Notes: generated by a model from the sequence alone, not told the origin. A stretch of 64,000 nucleotides of DNA from Acidimicrobiia bacterium (GCA_947476745.1 CANJRG010000007.1:109664-173663); one strand, 5' to 3'; counted from the first letter of the stretch, positions 9,061-19,196 are shown. Program-made: numbers and translations.

Positions 9061-9846
9061 TCAACGCCCCTGGAACGGACGCGGTTCCCGGCGCTCGGAC
9101 CGTGCCCGGGCCGCCTCCTGGAAGTCCTCGGTGAGGTACAGCCGCAACGGGGACTGCTGCATGTCCGCCTCCTCGGTCAGCCGCTTGAGGTACCAACGGC
9201 GGGTGCGAACCGACGCCCGCACCGACAGCGGCGGGTTGCGGTCGACCTCCCGGGCCAGCTCGTAGGCCGCCTCGAGGCCGCCACCGACGGGGGCCAGACG
9301 GTTGACGAGGCGGTGCTCGAAGGCCTCCTCGGCGCTGAACATCCGGCCGGTCAGCGCCAGCTCGGTGCCCAGCGCGGACGCCCCCCGGAACTGCATGATC
9401 GCCCAGTACCGGGCGCCGCCGAGGCCGCGGGACACCTCGGTGATCTGCATCTGGGTGCCCTCCTCGGCCACGACGAGGTCGCTGTCGAGCATCAGGCCCA
9501 TGGCCAGGCCCAGCACGTAGCCGTGCACACTGGCGATGACCGGCTTCCAGTTCACGAAGTCGATGAACAGGTCACCGACCTTGGCCCCGTGGGCCTGTGG
9601 GCCGCCGAGCCGCTCGAGCTCTTCACGTGGCCGCATCTGGCGCTGCTGCACGTCGGCACCGGTGCAGAAGGCCCGGCCGTTGCCGCACAGCACCGCCACA
9701 TTCGCGGCCGAATCGACGTCGAATCGCCGGAGCTGCTCGCCGAGCGCGACCACCATGTCGTCGTTGAAGGCGTTCAGCTTCTCCGGCCGATTGAGACGCA
9801 GCGTGACAATGCTGCCGTTTCGTTCGTATTCCACCAGTTCTGCCAT
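9061..9846 (-). CDS. Enoyl-CoA hydratase/isomerase family protein (crotonase)
   Basis: Crotonase-fold enzyme, 261 aa. The oxyanion-hole peptides are GRAFCTGADVQQRQ and HGYVLGLAMGL. A glutamate sits at each usual catalytic position, in ITEVSRGLGG and in GTELALTGRMF. It most likely hydrates or isomerises an enoyl-CoA, but hydrolase and lyase members share this pattern. The 20-base word CGAATCGACGTCGAATCGCC occurs inside the gene at 9710-9729 and twice more in intergenic DNA of the window. The ATG at 9846 is preceded by a TAGCTT box at 9855-9860, suggesting a leaderless message. Confidence 0.92.
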   Translation of the reverse strand: MAELVEYERNGSIVTLRLNRPEKLNAFNDDMVVALGEQLRRFDVDSAANVAVLCGNGRAFCTGADVQQRQMRPREELERLGGPQAHGAKVGDLFIDFVNWKPVIASVHGYVLGLAMGLMLDSDLVVAEEGTQMQITEVSRGLGGARYWAIMQFRGASALGTELALTGRMFSAEEAFEHRLVNRLAPVGGGLEAAYELAREVDRNPPLSVRASVRTRRWYLKRLTEEADMQQSPLRLYLTEDFQEAARARSERREPRPFQGR

Positions 9847-9854
9847 GGCCGCGG

Positions 9855-9860
9855 AAGCTA
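9855..9860 (-). promoter_or_regulatory. -10 box TAGCTT for the crotonase gene
   Basis: TAGCTT on the minus strand, 8 nt before the ATG at 9846. The gap is too short for a ribosome-binding site, and none is seen. No clear -35 element was found. Confidence 0.5.
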
Positions 9861-9953
9861 GCCGTTCAGCGGATCCGGTCCCTTTCAGTCGCCGATCATG
9901 CCGCCGGATCGCCCGCCACCAGGAACGGCCGCAGTGCGCACGGGACCAGCCCG

Positions 9954-9959
9954 TAGGCT
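9954..9959 (+). promoter_or_regulatory. -10 box TAGGCT for the selenoprotein gene
   Basis: TAGGCT lies 6 nt before the GTG at 9966. Transcription would start at or next to the start codon, giving a leaderless message. This supports the GTG as the real start. Confidence 0.55.
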
Positions 9960-9965
9960 CGGTTC

Positions 9966-10943
9966 GTGCCGAACGACGGAGCCGATCTCACCGCCGCCAC
10001 CGACCAGGCTGCGGACCGCAGCGCTGCGCTACCCGAGGCGTACCTCTCCCAGCCCATCCGCTACATCGACCGCACCCGCCGGTGGTACGAGCTGCTGGGT
10101 TACGAGCCGTACCGCTGGCCCCGCTACGACGAGGTCCCCTTCACGCCACTGACCAAGCCGCTGGCCGGGTCGCGCCTGGCCCTGGTCACCACCGCCGCCC
10201 CGGTCCGACCCGACGCCGGCGACCAGGGCCCAGGCGCCGCCTACAACGGTGCGGCCAAGTTCTTCGACGTGTACACCAGCCCCGTCGACGACCCCGCCGA
10301 CGTGCGCATCTCGCACATCGGCTACGACCGCACCCACACCGGCGCCGAGGACCCCAACACCTGGTTCCCACTGGGCCGGCTGCAGGAAGCCGTCGCCGCA
10401 GGCCGGATCGGTGGGCTGACCGAGCGGTTCTACGGAGCCCCCACGGTGCGCCGCCAGCGCACCACCACCGACGAGCACGCACCGCAGCTGGCCGAGCTGA
10501 TCCGGGCCGACGGTGCCGATGTAGCGCTACTGGTGCCCGTTTGACCGGTGTGCCACCAGACCGTGAGTCTGGTCGCCCGCCACCTCGAGGCCGAGGGCAT
10601 CCCCACCGTCATCCTCGGCGCCGCCAGGGACATCGTGGAGACCGTGGGGGTCCCGCGTTTCGTGTTCTCCGACGTCCCGCTGGGCAACCCCGCCGGCCGG
10701 CCTTTCGACGTCGCCTCGCAGCAGCTGGCGCTCGAGTGCGCCCTGCGCCTGCTGGAGACCGCGCCGGGGCCGCGCACCACCTGGCAGAGCCCCCTCCGCT
10801 GGACCGACAACGGCGACCATTCCTGGAAGCTCGACTTCAACAACCCCGACACGCTGACCGCCGAACAGCGCGACGAGGCCAAGCGACGCTTCGAGGAGCA
10901 GAAGGAGCTCGCCCGCCGGGCCAACGCGCCGAGCGCGGGCTGA
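9966..10943 (+). CDS. GrdB/PrdB-like reductase selenoprotein with an in-frame TGA (Sec193)
   Basis: I read one 325-codon gene across the TGA at 10542-10544. Upstream of it is PFTPLTKPLAGSRLALVTT, RISHIGYDRTH and DPNTWFPLGRL. Downstream, in the same frame, is PVCHQTVSLVARHLEAEG, then FDVASQQLALECALRLLE. Both halves match the glycine/sarcosine/betaine/D-proline reductase selenoprotein B family, and the TGA falls exactly at the U of its UxxC redox motif (U193-P-V-C196). A hairpin at 10555-10573 with a GU-containing apical loop starts 17 nt after the TGA, as bacterial SECIS elements require. Clostridial relatives reductively cleave glycine, betaine or proline. Homologues in aerobic bacteria are uncharacterised, so the substrate here is unknown. 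No selA, selB, selC or selD is in the window. The alternative, a nonsense mutation splitting a Cys-type gene, is less likely given the hairpin. Confidence 0.85.
10545..10584 (+). promoter_or_regulatory. Bacterial SECIS element (selenocysteine insertion)
   Basis: Immediately 3' of the TGA. The upper stem ACCAGAC (10555-10561) pairs perfectly with GTCTGGT (10567-10573) around the loop CGTGA. The loop begins 17 nt after the TGA and has G as its second base followed by U, within the 16-37 nt and G-in-first-two-positions rule for bacterial SECIS. A lower helix GGTG (10547-10550) with CACC (10581-10584) and a two-pair middle segment can extend it. It is read as part of the coding sequence. Confidence 0.75.
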
Positions 10944-10961
10944 CCACGGCGGGCCACGCGG

Positions 10962-10966
<5 letters not shown>
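10939..10966. terminator. Hairpin between convergent genes
   Basis: GCTGACC (10939-10945) pairs with GGTCAGC (10960-10966) across a 14-nt loop. It contains the stop codons of both converging genes. There is no U-tract, so terminator function is a guess. Confidence 0.35.
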
Positions 10967-13058
<2,092 letters not shown>

Positions 13059-13204
13059 CGTGATCCTCTGGCTGGCGAAGCTGGTGACGCCAAGTCAAGC
13101 AGTTACGGATGCCGCAAGCCCGACCCGCAGGACCACCCAGGATCGTCGCGCCGGGCCGCCCTTTCGGGTCGGGAGCTGCCGATTCGGCGTCCGACCCATC
13201 CGGC

Positions 13205-13318
13205 TTGTAGCGAAATGGTTCGACCGTTGCGACGGGCACCATCGAACCAACGCTGTGACCTGCACCTTCGCGATCCGTCGCCGCGGGTCATGGGGAACTT
13301 CGAACCATCTCGCTACAA
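13205..13318. promoter_or_regulatory. Inverted-repeat cluster upstream of fadJ-like gene (possible operator)
   Basis: The 19-bp arm TTGTAGCGAAATGGTTCGA (13205-13223) has its reverse complement, with one mismatch, at 13300-13318. A third half-copy, TCGAACCA, is at 13242-13249, giving a second inverted pair (TGGTTCGA 13216-13223, gap 18, TCGAACCA). The 384-bp space between 13058 and 13443 has no credible gene. Repeated sites of this kind often bind a dimeric repressor, so a fatty-acid-responsive regulator is possible. The regulator is not known. Confidence 0.45.
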
Positions 13319-13370
13319 ACACATCCACGCATCCCCTCTGAGCCGGATGGCGTCGCCGATGAGCGCCGAT

Positions 13371-13417
13371 CGACCGCCCCGACCGGGCCTCGACCCGACC
13401 GCCCCGACCGGGCCTCG
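13371..13417. repeat. 22-bp direct repeat, two copies
   Basis: CGACCGCCCCGACCGGGCCT plus CG at 13371-13392 recurs exactly at 13396-13417, 3 bp apart, just beyond the end of the lyase gene. Confidence 0.8.
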
Positions 13418-13442
13418 GCGGGAAGGCCGGCGGGATGGCCGC

Positions 13443-14330
13443 TCAGACCCCCCGGACGTAGCGCTGCTCGTAGTCGTCCCAGGCCGGGTAGTCGATCAGC
13501 TCGTAGAGCTCGGCCCGGGTGGCCATACGGTCGAGCATGGCTTGCTGCGTCCCGCTGGACGCCAACTCCCGGGCCCCGTCACGCACCGCTCCGAGCATCA
13601 ACCGGAAGGCCATCATCGGGAAGATCACCGCATCGAACCCGAAGGCCTCGAACTCGGCGGCGCTGAAATACGGCGTCTTGCCGAACTCGGTCATGTTGGC
13701 GAGCAGGGGCTTGCCGATACCGGCAGCGGCGAAACGGCGGAAGTCGGCCTCGCTGGTCAGCGCCTCGGCGAAGATGACGTCGGCACCGGCCTCGGCATAC
13801 GCCCCGGCACGGTCGATGGCTGCGTCGACACCCTCGACGGCGGCGGCGTCGACCCGGGCGATCACCACGAAGTCGTCGCTGCGCCGAGCGTCGAGGGCGG
13901 CGTGCAACTTGCCGACCATCTCCTCGACGCTGACGGTCCGCTTGCCGTCGAGGTGGCCGCAGCGTTTGGGGCTCTCCTGGTCCTCGAGGTGGATGCCGGC
14001 GACGCCGGCCCGCTCGAACGCCCGCACCGTTCGCACCACGTTCACGGCGTTGCCGAAACCGGTGTCGGCATCGCAGAAGACCGGCACGTCGACCACGTCG
14101 ACGATTCGCCCGGCGTTCTGGACGAACTCGTCGAGGGTACCGAGGGCGATGTCGGGCAGGCCGAGATGGGCGTTCACGGTACCGGCGCCGGTCATGTATA
14201 GAGCCGGGAAGCCGGCGGCGGCGAGCACCCGTGCGGTGATGGCGTCATAGGCACCGGGAGCGACGAGGATGGCCGGATCGGCGAGCAGGTGACGCAACCG
14301 CGTCCCGGGGTGTGGGGTCGCCGCGCTCAC
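13443..14330 (-). CDS. Isocitrate lyase/PEP mutase family protein, 2-methylisocitrate lyase-like
   Basis: TIM-barrel lyase, 295 aa. Metal- and substrate-binding peptides: YMTGAGTVNAHLGLPD, VFCDADTGFGN and LEDQESPKRCGHLDGK. KRCGH contains the catalytic cysteine typical of 2-methylisocitrate lyase; phosphonopyruvate-type mutases lack it, so a C-C lyase acting on a (methyl)isocitrate-like acid is the best guess. Oxaloacetate decarboxylase is an alternative. Its ATG overlaps the stop of the PrpF-like gene by 4 nt (ATGA), so it is the last gene of a three-gene operon with a tricarballylate-dehydrogenase-like flavoprotein. It probably cleaves the acid produced upstream to a C4 and a C2/C3 piece (inference). 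Confidence 0.87.
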   Translation of the reverse strand: MSAATPHPGTRLRHLLADPAILVAPGAYDAITARVLAAAGFPALYMTGAGTVNAHLGLPDIALGTLDEFVQNAGRIVDVVDVPVFCDADTGFGNAVNVVRTVRAFERAGVAGIHLEDQESPKRCGHLDGKRTVSVEEMVGKLHAALDARRSDDFVVIARVDAAAVEGVDAAIDRAGAYAEAGADVIFAEALTSEADFRRFAAAGIGKPLLANMTEFGKTPYFSAAEFEAFGFDAVIFPMMAFRLMLGAVRDGARELASSGTQQAMLDRMATRAELYELIDYPAWDDYEQRYVRGV

Positions 14331-15379
14331 AGGTGGGCCGTCCCGCTCAGCAGGCGACGGGCGGTGCGGATCACCCCGGCGGCGACCACCCGGTCACCGT
14401 CGAGGGTCACGGTCGTCTCCACCGCCCCCTTGGGGTGTTCGATGCGCACGACGACCTGGCCGGGTGCCGTTCCCGGCGTCGGCGTCGCCGCCACCCGGTG
14501 GGCGACCGTACCGTTAAGTACGGCGGCGGCGCCGATGCACAGTGCCCCGGTCATGGGCACGGCGTGGTGGACCTTGCCCATCGAGGTGGCCAGCACCCGA
14601 AGATGCCGGCCCGGGCTGACCAGCACCAGGCGGGGCAGGGCGAGGCTGTCGATCCCGATGCGTCGCCCGCCGGCGCGTCGCAGGCCCTCGAGCTCGTCGA
14701 GCAGCTCCGGGCGGGCGTTCAACGCCGTGGTCGGTTCGTCACCCGCCAGTCCGAGGTCGGCGGCAGCGACGAACAGATACGGGCTCGACACGTCGACCAG
14801 GGACACCTCGTAGTGCTCGAACCCCTCGAGCCGGTCGGTTCGAGCGCCGGTGGGAAACAGCGCACCGGTGACCGATCCGGACGGGTCGAGGTATTCGGTG
14901 ACCAGCGCGGCACCGGCTCCGGGCACGCCGTCGATCACGGTGTCGCCCTCGAAGGCGGCCCGGCCGTCGGCGACCGCGACCGTGGCCCGCACGATGACGT
15001 CGGTGTTGAGGTTGCGCATCAGCAGCACCGTGCAGGGGGCGACGGCCTCGACGAGGCCTTGGTCGACGGCGTAGTGCGCGACCGCCGCCGTCAGGTTGCC
15101 GCAGTTCCCGGCGTAGTCGACCACCGGCTGGTCCACCGCCACCTGGGCGAAGAGATAGTCGACGTCGGCAGCCTCGGTGGAGGCAGGGCCGACCGCCATC
15201 ACCTTCGAGGTGGAGCTGTGGGTCCCGCCCAACCCGTCGAGCTGCATCGGATCGGGGCTGCCCATCAGCCGCAGCAGGACCCGGTCGCGTTCCGCGCCGT
15301 CGTCGGGCAGCGCGTCGAGGGACACGAACACGCCCTTCGACGTACCGCCCCGCATGATCACGACCGGCAGGTCAGTCAT
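14327..15379 (-). CDS. prpF: PrpF-family aconitate isomerase/tautomerase
   Basis: PrpF superfamily protein, 350 aa, with diaminopimelate-epimerase-like duplicated fold. Signature peptides: VIMRGGTSKGVFV at the N-terminus, LGGTHSSTSKVMAVG and YAGNCGNLTAAVAHY (the family's active-site cysteine region). Members isomerise aconitate, 2-methylaconitate or 4-oxalomesaconate double bonds. The start ATG overlaps the upstream flavoprotein by 8 nt, and its stop overlaps the lyase start, so it is translated as the middle gene of the operon. With a TcuA-like oxidase before it, interconversion of aconitate isomers is the most coherent role. Confidence 0.88.
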   Translation of the reverse strand: MTDLPVVIMRGGTSKGVFVSLDALPDDGAERDRVLLRLMGSPDPMQLDGLGGTHSSTSKVMAVGPASTEAADVDYLFAQVAVDQPVVDYAGNCGNLTAAVAHYAVDQGLVEAVAPCTVLLMRNLNTDVIVRATVAVADGRAAFEGDTVIDGVPGAGAALVTEYLDPSGSVTGALFPTGARTDRLEGFEHYEVSLVDVSSPYLFVAAADLGLAGDEPTTALNARPELLDELEGLRRAGGRRIGIDSLALPRLVLVSPGRHLRVLATSMGKVHHAVPMTGALCIGAAAVLNGTVAHRVAATPTPGTAPGQVVVRIEHPKGAVETTVTLDGDRVVAAGVIRTARRLLSGTAHL

Positions 15380-16883
15380 CGGCGTTGCGTCCGAGCGACA
15401 GTTCCGCCGCCTCCCGCCCGGCGATACGGCCGAAGGTGGCCCCTCGCATCAGGCCCGATCCTGCGGCGTAGTTGTGGTAGAAGAACCCGCCCGCGATCTC
15501 GCCGGTGGCGTACAGCCCACCCATCGGGCGGCCCACGGTGTCGTGCACCCGGGCTCGCCGGTCGATCTTGAGCCCGCCGTAGGTGAAGGTGATCCCGCAC
15601 GTGACGGCGTAGGCGACATAGGGCGGCCGGTCGATGGGCTGGCCCCAGTTCGACTTGACCGGCTGGTCCGGCGCTGCGGTGCGCAGCCCGTCCTTGCGGA
15701 ACGCGTCGAAGCCGGCGTCGTCGGCGCAGGCGGCGTTGAACTCATCGACGGTGGCCCGCAGACCGTCGGCGGAGATGCCGAGCTTGGCCGCGAGATCCTC
15801 GAGCGTGTCGGCCTGCACCGGGATCCCGGTCGAGTAGCGCGGTTCGAGCAGATGGATCGTCCGCTGATCGAAGATCTGCCAGGCCCGGGCCCCCTGCTGG
15901 GCGCGGATCGCCCACCCGGTCTTGGCGTAGGTCAGCCAGACCTCGTCCTCGCCCTCATCGACGAATCGCTTGCCGTCGCGGTCCACCAGCAGGCAGTAGG
16001 GGTAGGAGTACCGGCTCATGCGGTCGGTGAGGGACAGTTCGCCGACATCGGGGGCATGGGCGTCGAGCGGCGAGGCGTGGGCGCCGCCCCAGTGCCCCGA
16101 CGGCGCCGCACCCGAGGCGAGGGCGTTCATCAGCACGTGGCCCATGTTGAAGCGGGTGCCACGCACCTTGACCAGGTCCCAGCCCTCGCCGAGATAGCGC
16201 AGCCGCAACTCGGGGTTCGACTCGAACCCGCCGCTGCCCAGCACCACCGAACTCGCCCGCAGCTCGGTGAAGCCGTCGGCGTCACGAACCTTGGCCCCGA
16301 CGCAGCGGGACCCCTCGAACAACAGCTCCTGCACCGGCGAGTCGTAGCGGACCTCGATCCCAGCCTGCTCCACCGCATTGAACAGGTCGTACATCAGCCC
16401 GATGCCCTCATTGGTGGCCCGGACCGCACCGCCGGGCGGCACCGCATAGGTCTCCCCTGCGGGGAGCTTCGCCGGGTCGAACAGCTTGTCGACCACCAGT
16501 TCCCAGCGCACGCCGTAGCCCTGCATCCAGGCCACGGTGTCGTAGGAGGTCTCGATGAGCGTGCTGAACAGCTCCGGATCGGAACGGCCCTGGCAGACCA
16601 GGTCGATGTCCGCGGCGAAGCGCTGCGGCTCGTAGGGGGCGACGGTGACCCGGTCGACCCACCGGGCCCCTTCCTCGGTGAGCAACGGCCGCAGGTGGTC
16701 GAGACCGTCGTGGGCGAAGCGGAAGATCCCGCCGGAGAACCGGCTGTTGCCGCCCCGCTGCTCACGGGGGGCCGCCTCGAGCACCAGGACCGTGGCCCCC
16801 TGCTCGTGCGCCGACAACGCTGCGCACAACGCCGCATTGCCCGCACCCACCACCATCACGTCGGCAACCTGATCGTTTCCCAT
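15372..16883 (-). CDS. FAD-dependent dehydrogenase, tricarballylate dehydrogenase (TcuA)-like
   Basis: Fumarate-reductase/succinate-dehydrogenase-family flavoprotein, 503 aa. FAD-binding VMVVGAGNAALCAALSA at the N-terminus, then VLEAAPREQRGGNSRFSGG. Catalytic-domain peptides include GGFESNPELRLRYLG and the C-terminal FTYGGLKIDRRARV, GGLYATGEIAGGF and YAAGSGLMRGATFG. TcuA oxidises tricarballylate to cis-aconitate. The PrpF and lyase partners downstream suit such a product, but 3-ketosteroid-dehydrogenase-like substrates cannot be excluded. The frame extends upstream through a 48-bp tandem repeat to 17042; I chose the ATG at 16883 because the FAD motif begins eight residues after it. Confidence 0.87.
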   Translation of the reverse strand: MGNDQVADVMVVGAGNAALCAALSAHEQGATVLVLEAAPREQRGGNSRFSGGIFRFAHDGLDHLRPLLTEEGARWVDRVTVAPYEPQRFAADIDLVCQGRSDPELFSTLIETSYDTVAWMQGYGVRWELVVDKLFDPAKLPAGETYAVPPGGAVRATNEGIGLMYDLFNAVEQAGIEVRYDSPVQELLFEGSRCVGAKVRDADGFTELRASSVVLGSGGFESNPELRLRYLGEGWDLVKVRGTRFNMGHVLMNALASGAAPSGHWGGAHASPLDAHAPDVGELSLTDRMSRYSYPYCLLVDRDGKRFVDEGEDEVWLTYAKTGWAIRAQQGARAWQIFDQRTIHLLEPRYSTGIPVQADTLEDLAAKLGISADGLRATVDEFNAACADDAGFDAFRKDGLRTAAPDQPVKSNWGQPIDRPPYVAYAVTCGITFTYGGLKIDRRARVHDTVGRPMGGLYATGEIAGGFFYHNYAAGSGLMRGATFGRIAGREAAELSLGRNADD

Positions 16884-16902
16884 GGAGTCGCACGCTATTG
16901 CC

Positions 16903-17021
16903 CCGACCGACTGCGTGCCCGGCCGGACGGGTGCCCGGCCGACTGCGTACCCGACCGACTGCGTACCCGGCCGGACGGGTGCCCGGCCGACTGCGTACCC
17001 GGCCGACTGCGTGCCCGGCCG
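16903..17021. repeat. 48-bp tandem repeat, about 2.5 copies, in front of the flavoprotein gene
   Basis: Units at 17021-16974, 16973-16926 and a partial one to about 16903. On the minus strand they remain in frame with the flavoprotein and would encode RPGTQSVGYAVGRAPV repeats, so they could be an N-terminal extension. More likely they are an untranslated minisatellite. Built from ACTGCGTACCCGGCCG-like blocks. Confidence 0.75.
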
Positions 17022-17055
17022 GACGCTGGCGGTCAGGCGCACGCCCGCCCGCGAC

Positions 17056-18267
17056 TCAGTAGGTGACCGGCAGGTTCCGGGGGCCGCGTACCTGGCCCCC
17101 GGCGAAGGTCAGCTCACCGTGCGGGTCGAGCTCGAAGTCGGCGAGGGCCGAGAGCCATTCGCCGATGGCCACCTGCATTTCCATGCGGGCCAGGTTCGAG
17201 CCGGCGCAACGATGGATACCGACCCCGAAGGCGACATGGCGGTTGTGGGCCCGGTCGATGAGCACCTCGTCGGGGCGCTCGAAGTGCTCCGGGTCGCGGT
17301 TCGCGGCGGGGAAGGTGAGCAGGATGCGGTCGCCGCTGTGGATGGTCCTGCCGCCGAGCTCGACATCGGCCGTGGCGATGCGGGCCATGGTCACCGGGCT
17401 GTAGGCCCGCAGGAACTCCTCGACCGCGGTGGGGAGCAGCTCGGGTTCCGCGACGAGCCGGCGGCGATCGTCGGGATGGGTGGCGAGGTGCAGCAGCGCG
17501 GACCCGATCGAGGACCAGGTGGTGTCGATCCCCGCAATGAGCAGCAGAGTGATGGTGCCGACGATATGCCCGTCACGCAACGGCTTCCCGTCGACCTCCT
17601 GATCGAGCAGGAAGGAGGTGATGTCGTCACGGCGCTCGTGCTTGCGGCTGTCGAGCAGACCGAAGAAGTAGGCGAGCATCTCCTTGCGGGCGATCAGGCG
17701 GGCTTCCGGCTGCAGCGCGCCGTTCTCGAGCACCGCACGGGTCCACTCGACGAACCGGTCGGTATCCTCCCGCGGCACTCCGATGATCTCGGCGATCACT
17801 CTCGGCGGGATCTGCTGGGCGTACTCGACCGCGGCGTCGACATGGTGGCGGCCCTCGGCAGTGATGGCGGTCATCAGCTCCCGGCACAACTCACGGGTGA
17901 AGATCTCGTAGCGCTCCACGGCCTTGGGCGAGAAGTACGGCAGGATGAGACGGCGGTGCCAGGTGTGGTCCGGCGCGTCGGAGGTGATGGGCGGCGACGC
18001 CGGAGGGCGGTCGTTCTCCCGCTCGAGCCCGACGAAGGGCAGCACCCCGACGTCGCGTGACGAGAAATGCTCGACGTCGTAGGCCACCGACACCACGTCG
18101 TCGTAGCGCGTGGGCATCCAGGCGCCTCCCCATCGCTCGGTACGGGCCACCGGCTCGTTCGATCGGATCTCGGCGTACATCGGCGCCGGATCCTTCACGA
18201 ACGATGCCTCGAGCACGTCGAAGTCGTTCATCCAATCGTGGACAGCGGGCCGTTCTGCGAGACTCAT
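17056..18267 (-). CDS. Cytochrome P450
   Basis: Soluble bacterial P450, 403 aa. I-helix oxygen-activation motif AGIDTTWSSIG, ExxR in EEFLRAYSP, and heme-binding FGVGIHRCAGSNLARME with the Cys ligand near residue 353. It needs ferredoxin and reductase partners, which are not in the window. It is clearly paralogous to the P450 at 37898 (shared RYDD, RFSSRDVGVLP-type, LPYFSPK and AGIDTTWSSIGS stretches). The substrate is unknown. The ATG at 18267 has GAGGAG upstream. It is followed by the repeat-bearing gap before the tcuA-like operon and is divergent from the SDR gene. Confidence 0.95.
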   Translation of the reverse strand: MSLAERPAVHDWMNDFDVLEASFVKDPAPMYAEIRSNEPVARTERWGGAWMPTRYDDVVSVAYDVEHFSSRDVGVLPFVGLERENDRPPASPPITSDAPDHTWHRRLILPYFSPKAVERYEIFTRELCRELMTAITAEGRHHVDAAVEYAQQIPPRVIAEIIGVPREDTDRFVEWTRAVLENGALQPEARLIARKEMLAYFFGLLDSRKHERRDDITSFLLDQEVDGKPLRDGHIVGTITLLLIAGIDTTWSSIGSALLHLATHPDDRRRLVAEPELLPTAVEEFLRAYSPVTMARIATADVELGGRTIHSGDRILLTFPAANRDPEHFERPDEVLIDRAHNRHVAFGVGIHRCAGSNLARMEMQVAIGEWLSALADFELDPHGELTFAGGQVRGPRNLPVTY

Positions 18268-18434
18268 CTGACGGACTCCTCATCGGGGGATCGAGCCGAC
18301 CTCAACTTACCGTGACCGACGTCTCAAACGCGGGCCCGACGACCCACCGCCCACGCACGCCACAGGATCGACGCCGGGACGACCGCAGCCCGGGACGACC
18401 GCTACCGGGATGCGGGGCCGCCGGGACCGAGCGC

Positions 18435-18440
18435 TAGGGT
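18435..18440 (+). promoter_or_regulatory. -10 box TAGGGT for the SDR gene
   Basis: TAGGGT, 6 nt before the ATG at 18447. It fits leaderless transcription. Confidence 0.55.
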
Positions 18441-18446
18441 CCGGAG

Positions 18447-19196
18447 ATGACCCTCGACGGCAGTCTCGACGGACGGGTGATCGTGGTAACCGGCGCCAGC
18501 CGGGGCCTGGGCCGGGGCATCGCCGACTGGTTCGCTGCCCAGGGTGCCCGGGTCGCCGTCTGTGCCAGGCAGGAGCCCGTCGCACCAGCGGGCGGGCTCA
18601 GCTACACGGCCTCGGTCGATGTCACCGACGCCGCCGCCGTGACCGCGTTCGCCAACGAGGCCGCCGAACGGCACGGCCCGCCCGATCTGTGGGTCAACAA
18701 TGCCGGCGTGCTCGAACCGGTGGTGTCCCAGCGGGAGCTCTCCGCAGCGTCGCTCGCCGAGCATTTCGCCATCAACGTCGGCGGGGTGCTGCACGGCACG
18801 CAGGCGTACCTCGGTGTCCTCGACGCCCACGGGCGGTCGGGGCTGCTGGCGAACATCAGCTCGGGTGCCTCGCTGGCAGGGCGGGCCGGGTGGAGCGCCT
18901 ACTGCGCGGGAAAAGCCGCGGTCGACCGACTCACCGAGACCATCGCCCTCGAGGAACCGGATCGCCTCGCCGCCGCCTGGTCCGTCGCACCCGGGTTGGT
19001 CGACACCGCCATGCAGGAATACATCCGGGGGCTGAGCGCAGACCAGTTCCCCTCGGTCGAATGGTTCAAGGACCGCAAGCGGAGCAACGCCTTCAACGAG
19101 CCGTGGTGGGTCGCACAGACCATTGCATCCTGGTGCTTCGGTGGCGGCGAGCGCCCGGCCAGCGGCTTCGCCCGCATCCCCGACCAACCCGCCTGA
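18447..19196 (+). CDS. Short-chain dehydrogenase/reductase
   Basis: Classical SDR, 249 aa. Cofactor motif VTGASRGLGRGI at residues 12-23, WVNNAGVLEP, catalytic serine in LANISSGASLAG and Tyr-Lys in AYCAGKAAVDR. Oxidises or reduces an alcohol/ketone with NAD(P). The substrate is unknown; divergence from the P450 suggests, but does not show, action on a P450 product. Leaderless start. Downstream lies a long gene-free, repeat-rich stretch. Confidence 0.93.
   Translation: MTLDGSLDGRVIVVTGASRGLGRGIADWFAAQGARVAVCARQEPVAPAGGLSYTASVDVTDAAAVTAFANEAAERHGPPDLWVNNAGVLEPVVSQRELSAASLAEHFAINVGGVLHGTQAYLGVLDAHGRSGLLANISSGASLAGRAGWSAYCAGKAAVDRLTETIALEEPDRLAAAWSVAPGLVDTAMQEYIRGLSADQFPSVEWFKDRKRSNAFNEPWWVAQTIASWCFGGGERPASGFARIPDQPA

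Noticed and set aside
6382..9861. Very long plus-strand open frame (about 1160 codons)
   Set aside because: Antisense to the helicase and crotonase genes, which have full motifs. Long antisense frames are expected from GC-rich codon bias, and the product is low-complexity.
10548..10943. Separate small gene starting at GTG/ATG after the TGA
   Set aside because: It is the same family and frame as 9966-10544, interrupted exactly at the Sec site, with a SECIS-like hairpin; no ribosome-binding site or -10 box was seen for it.
13205..13318. A tRNA, suggested by TGGTTCGA-type T-loop words
   Set aside because: No acceptor stem, anticodon arm or CCA-type spacing could be folded.
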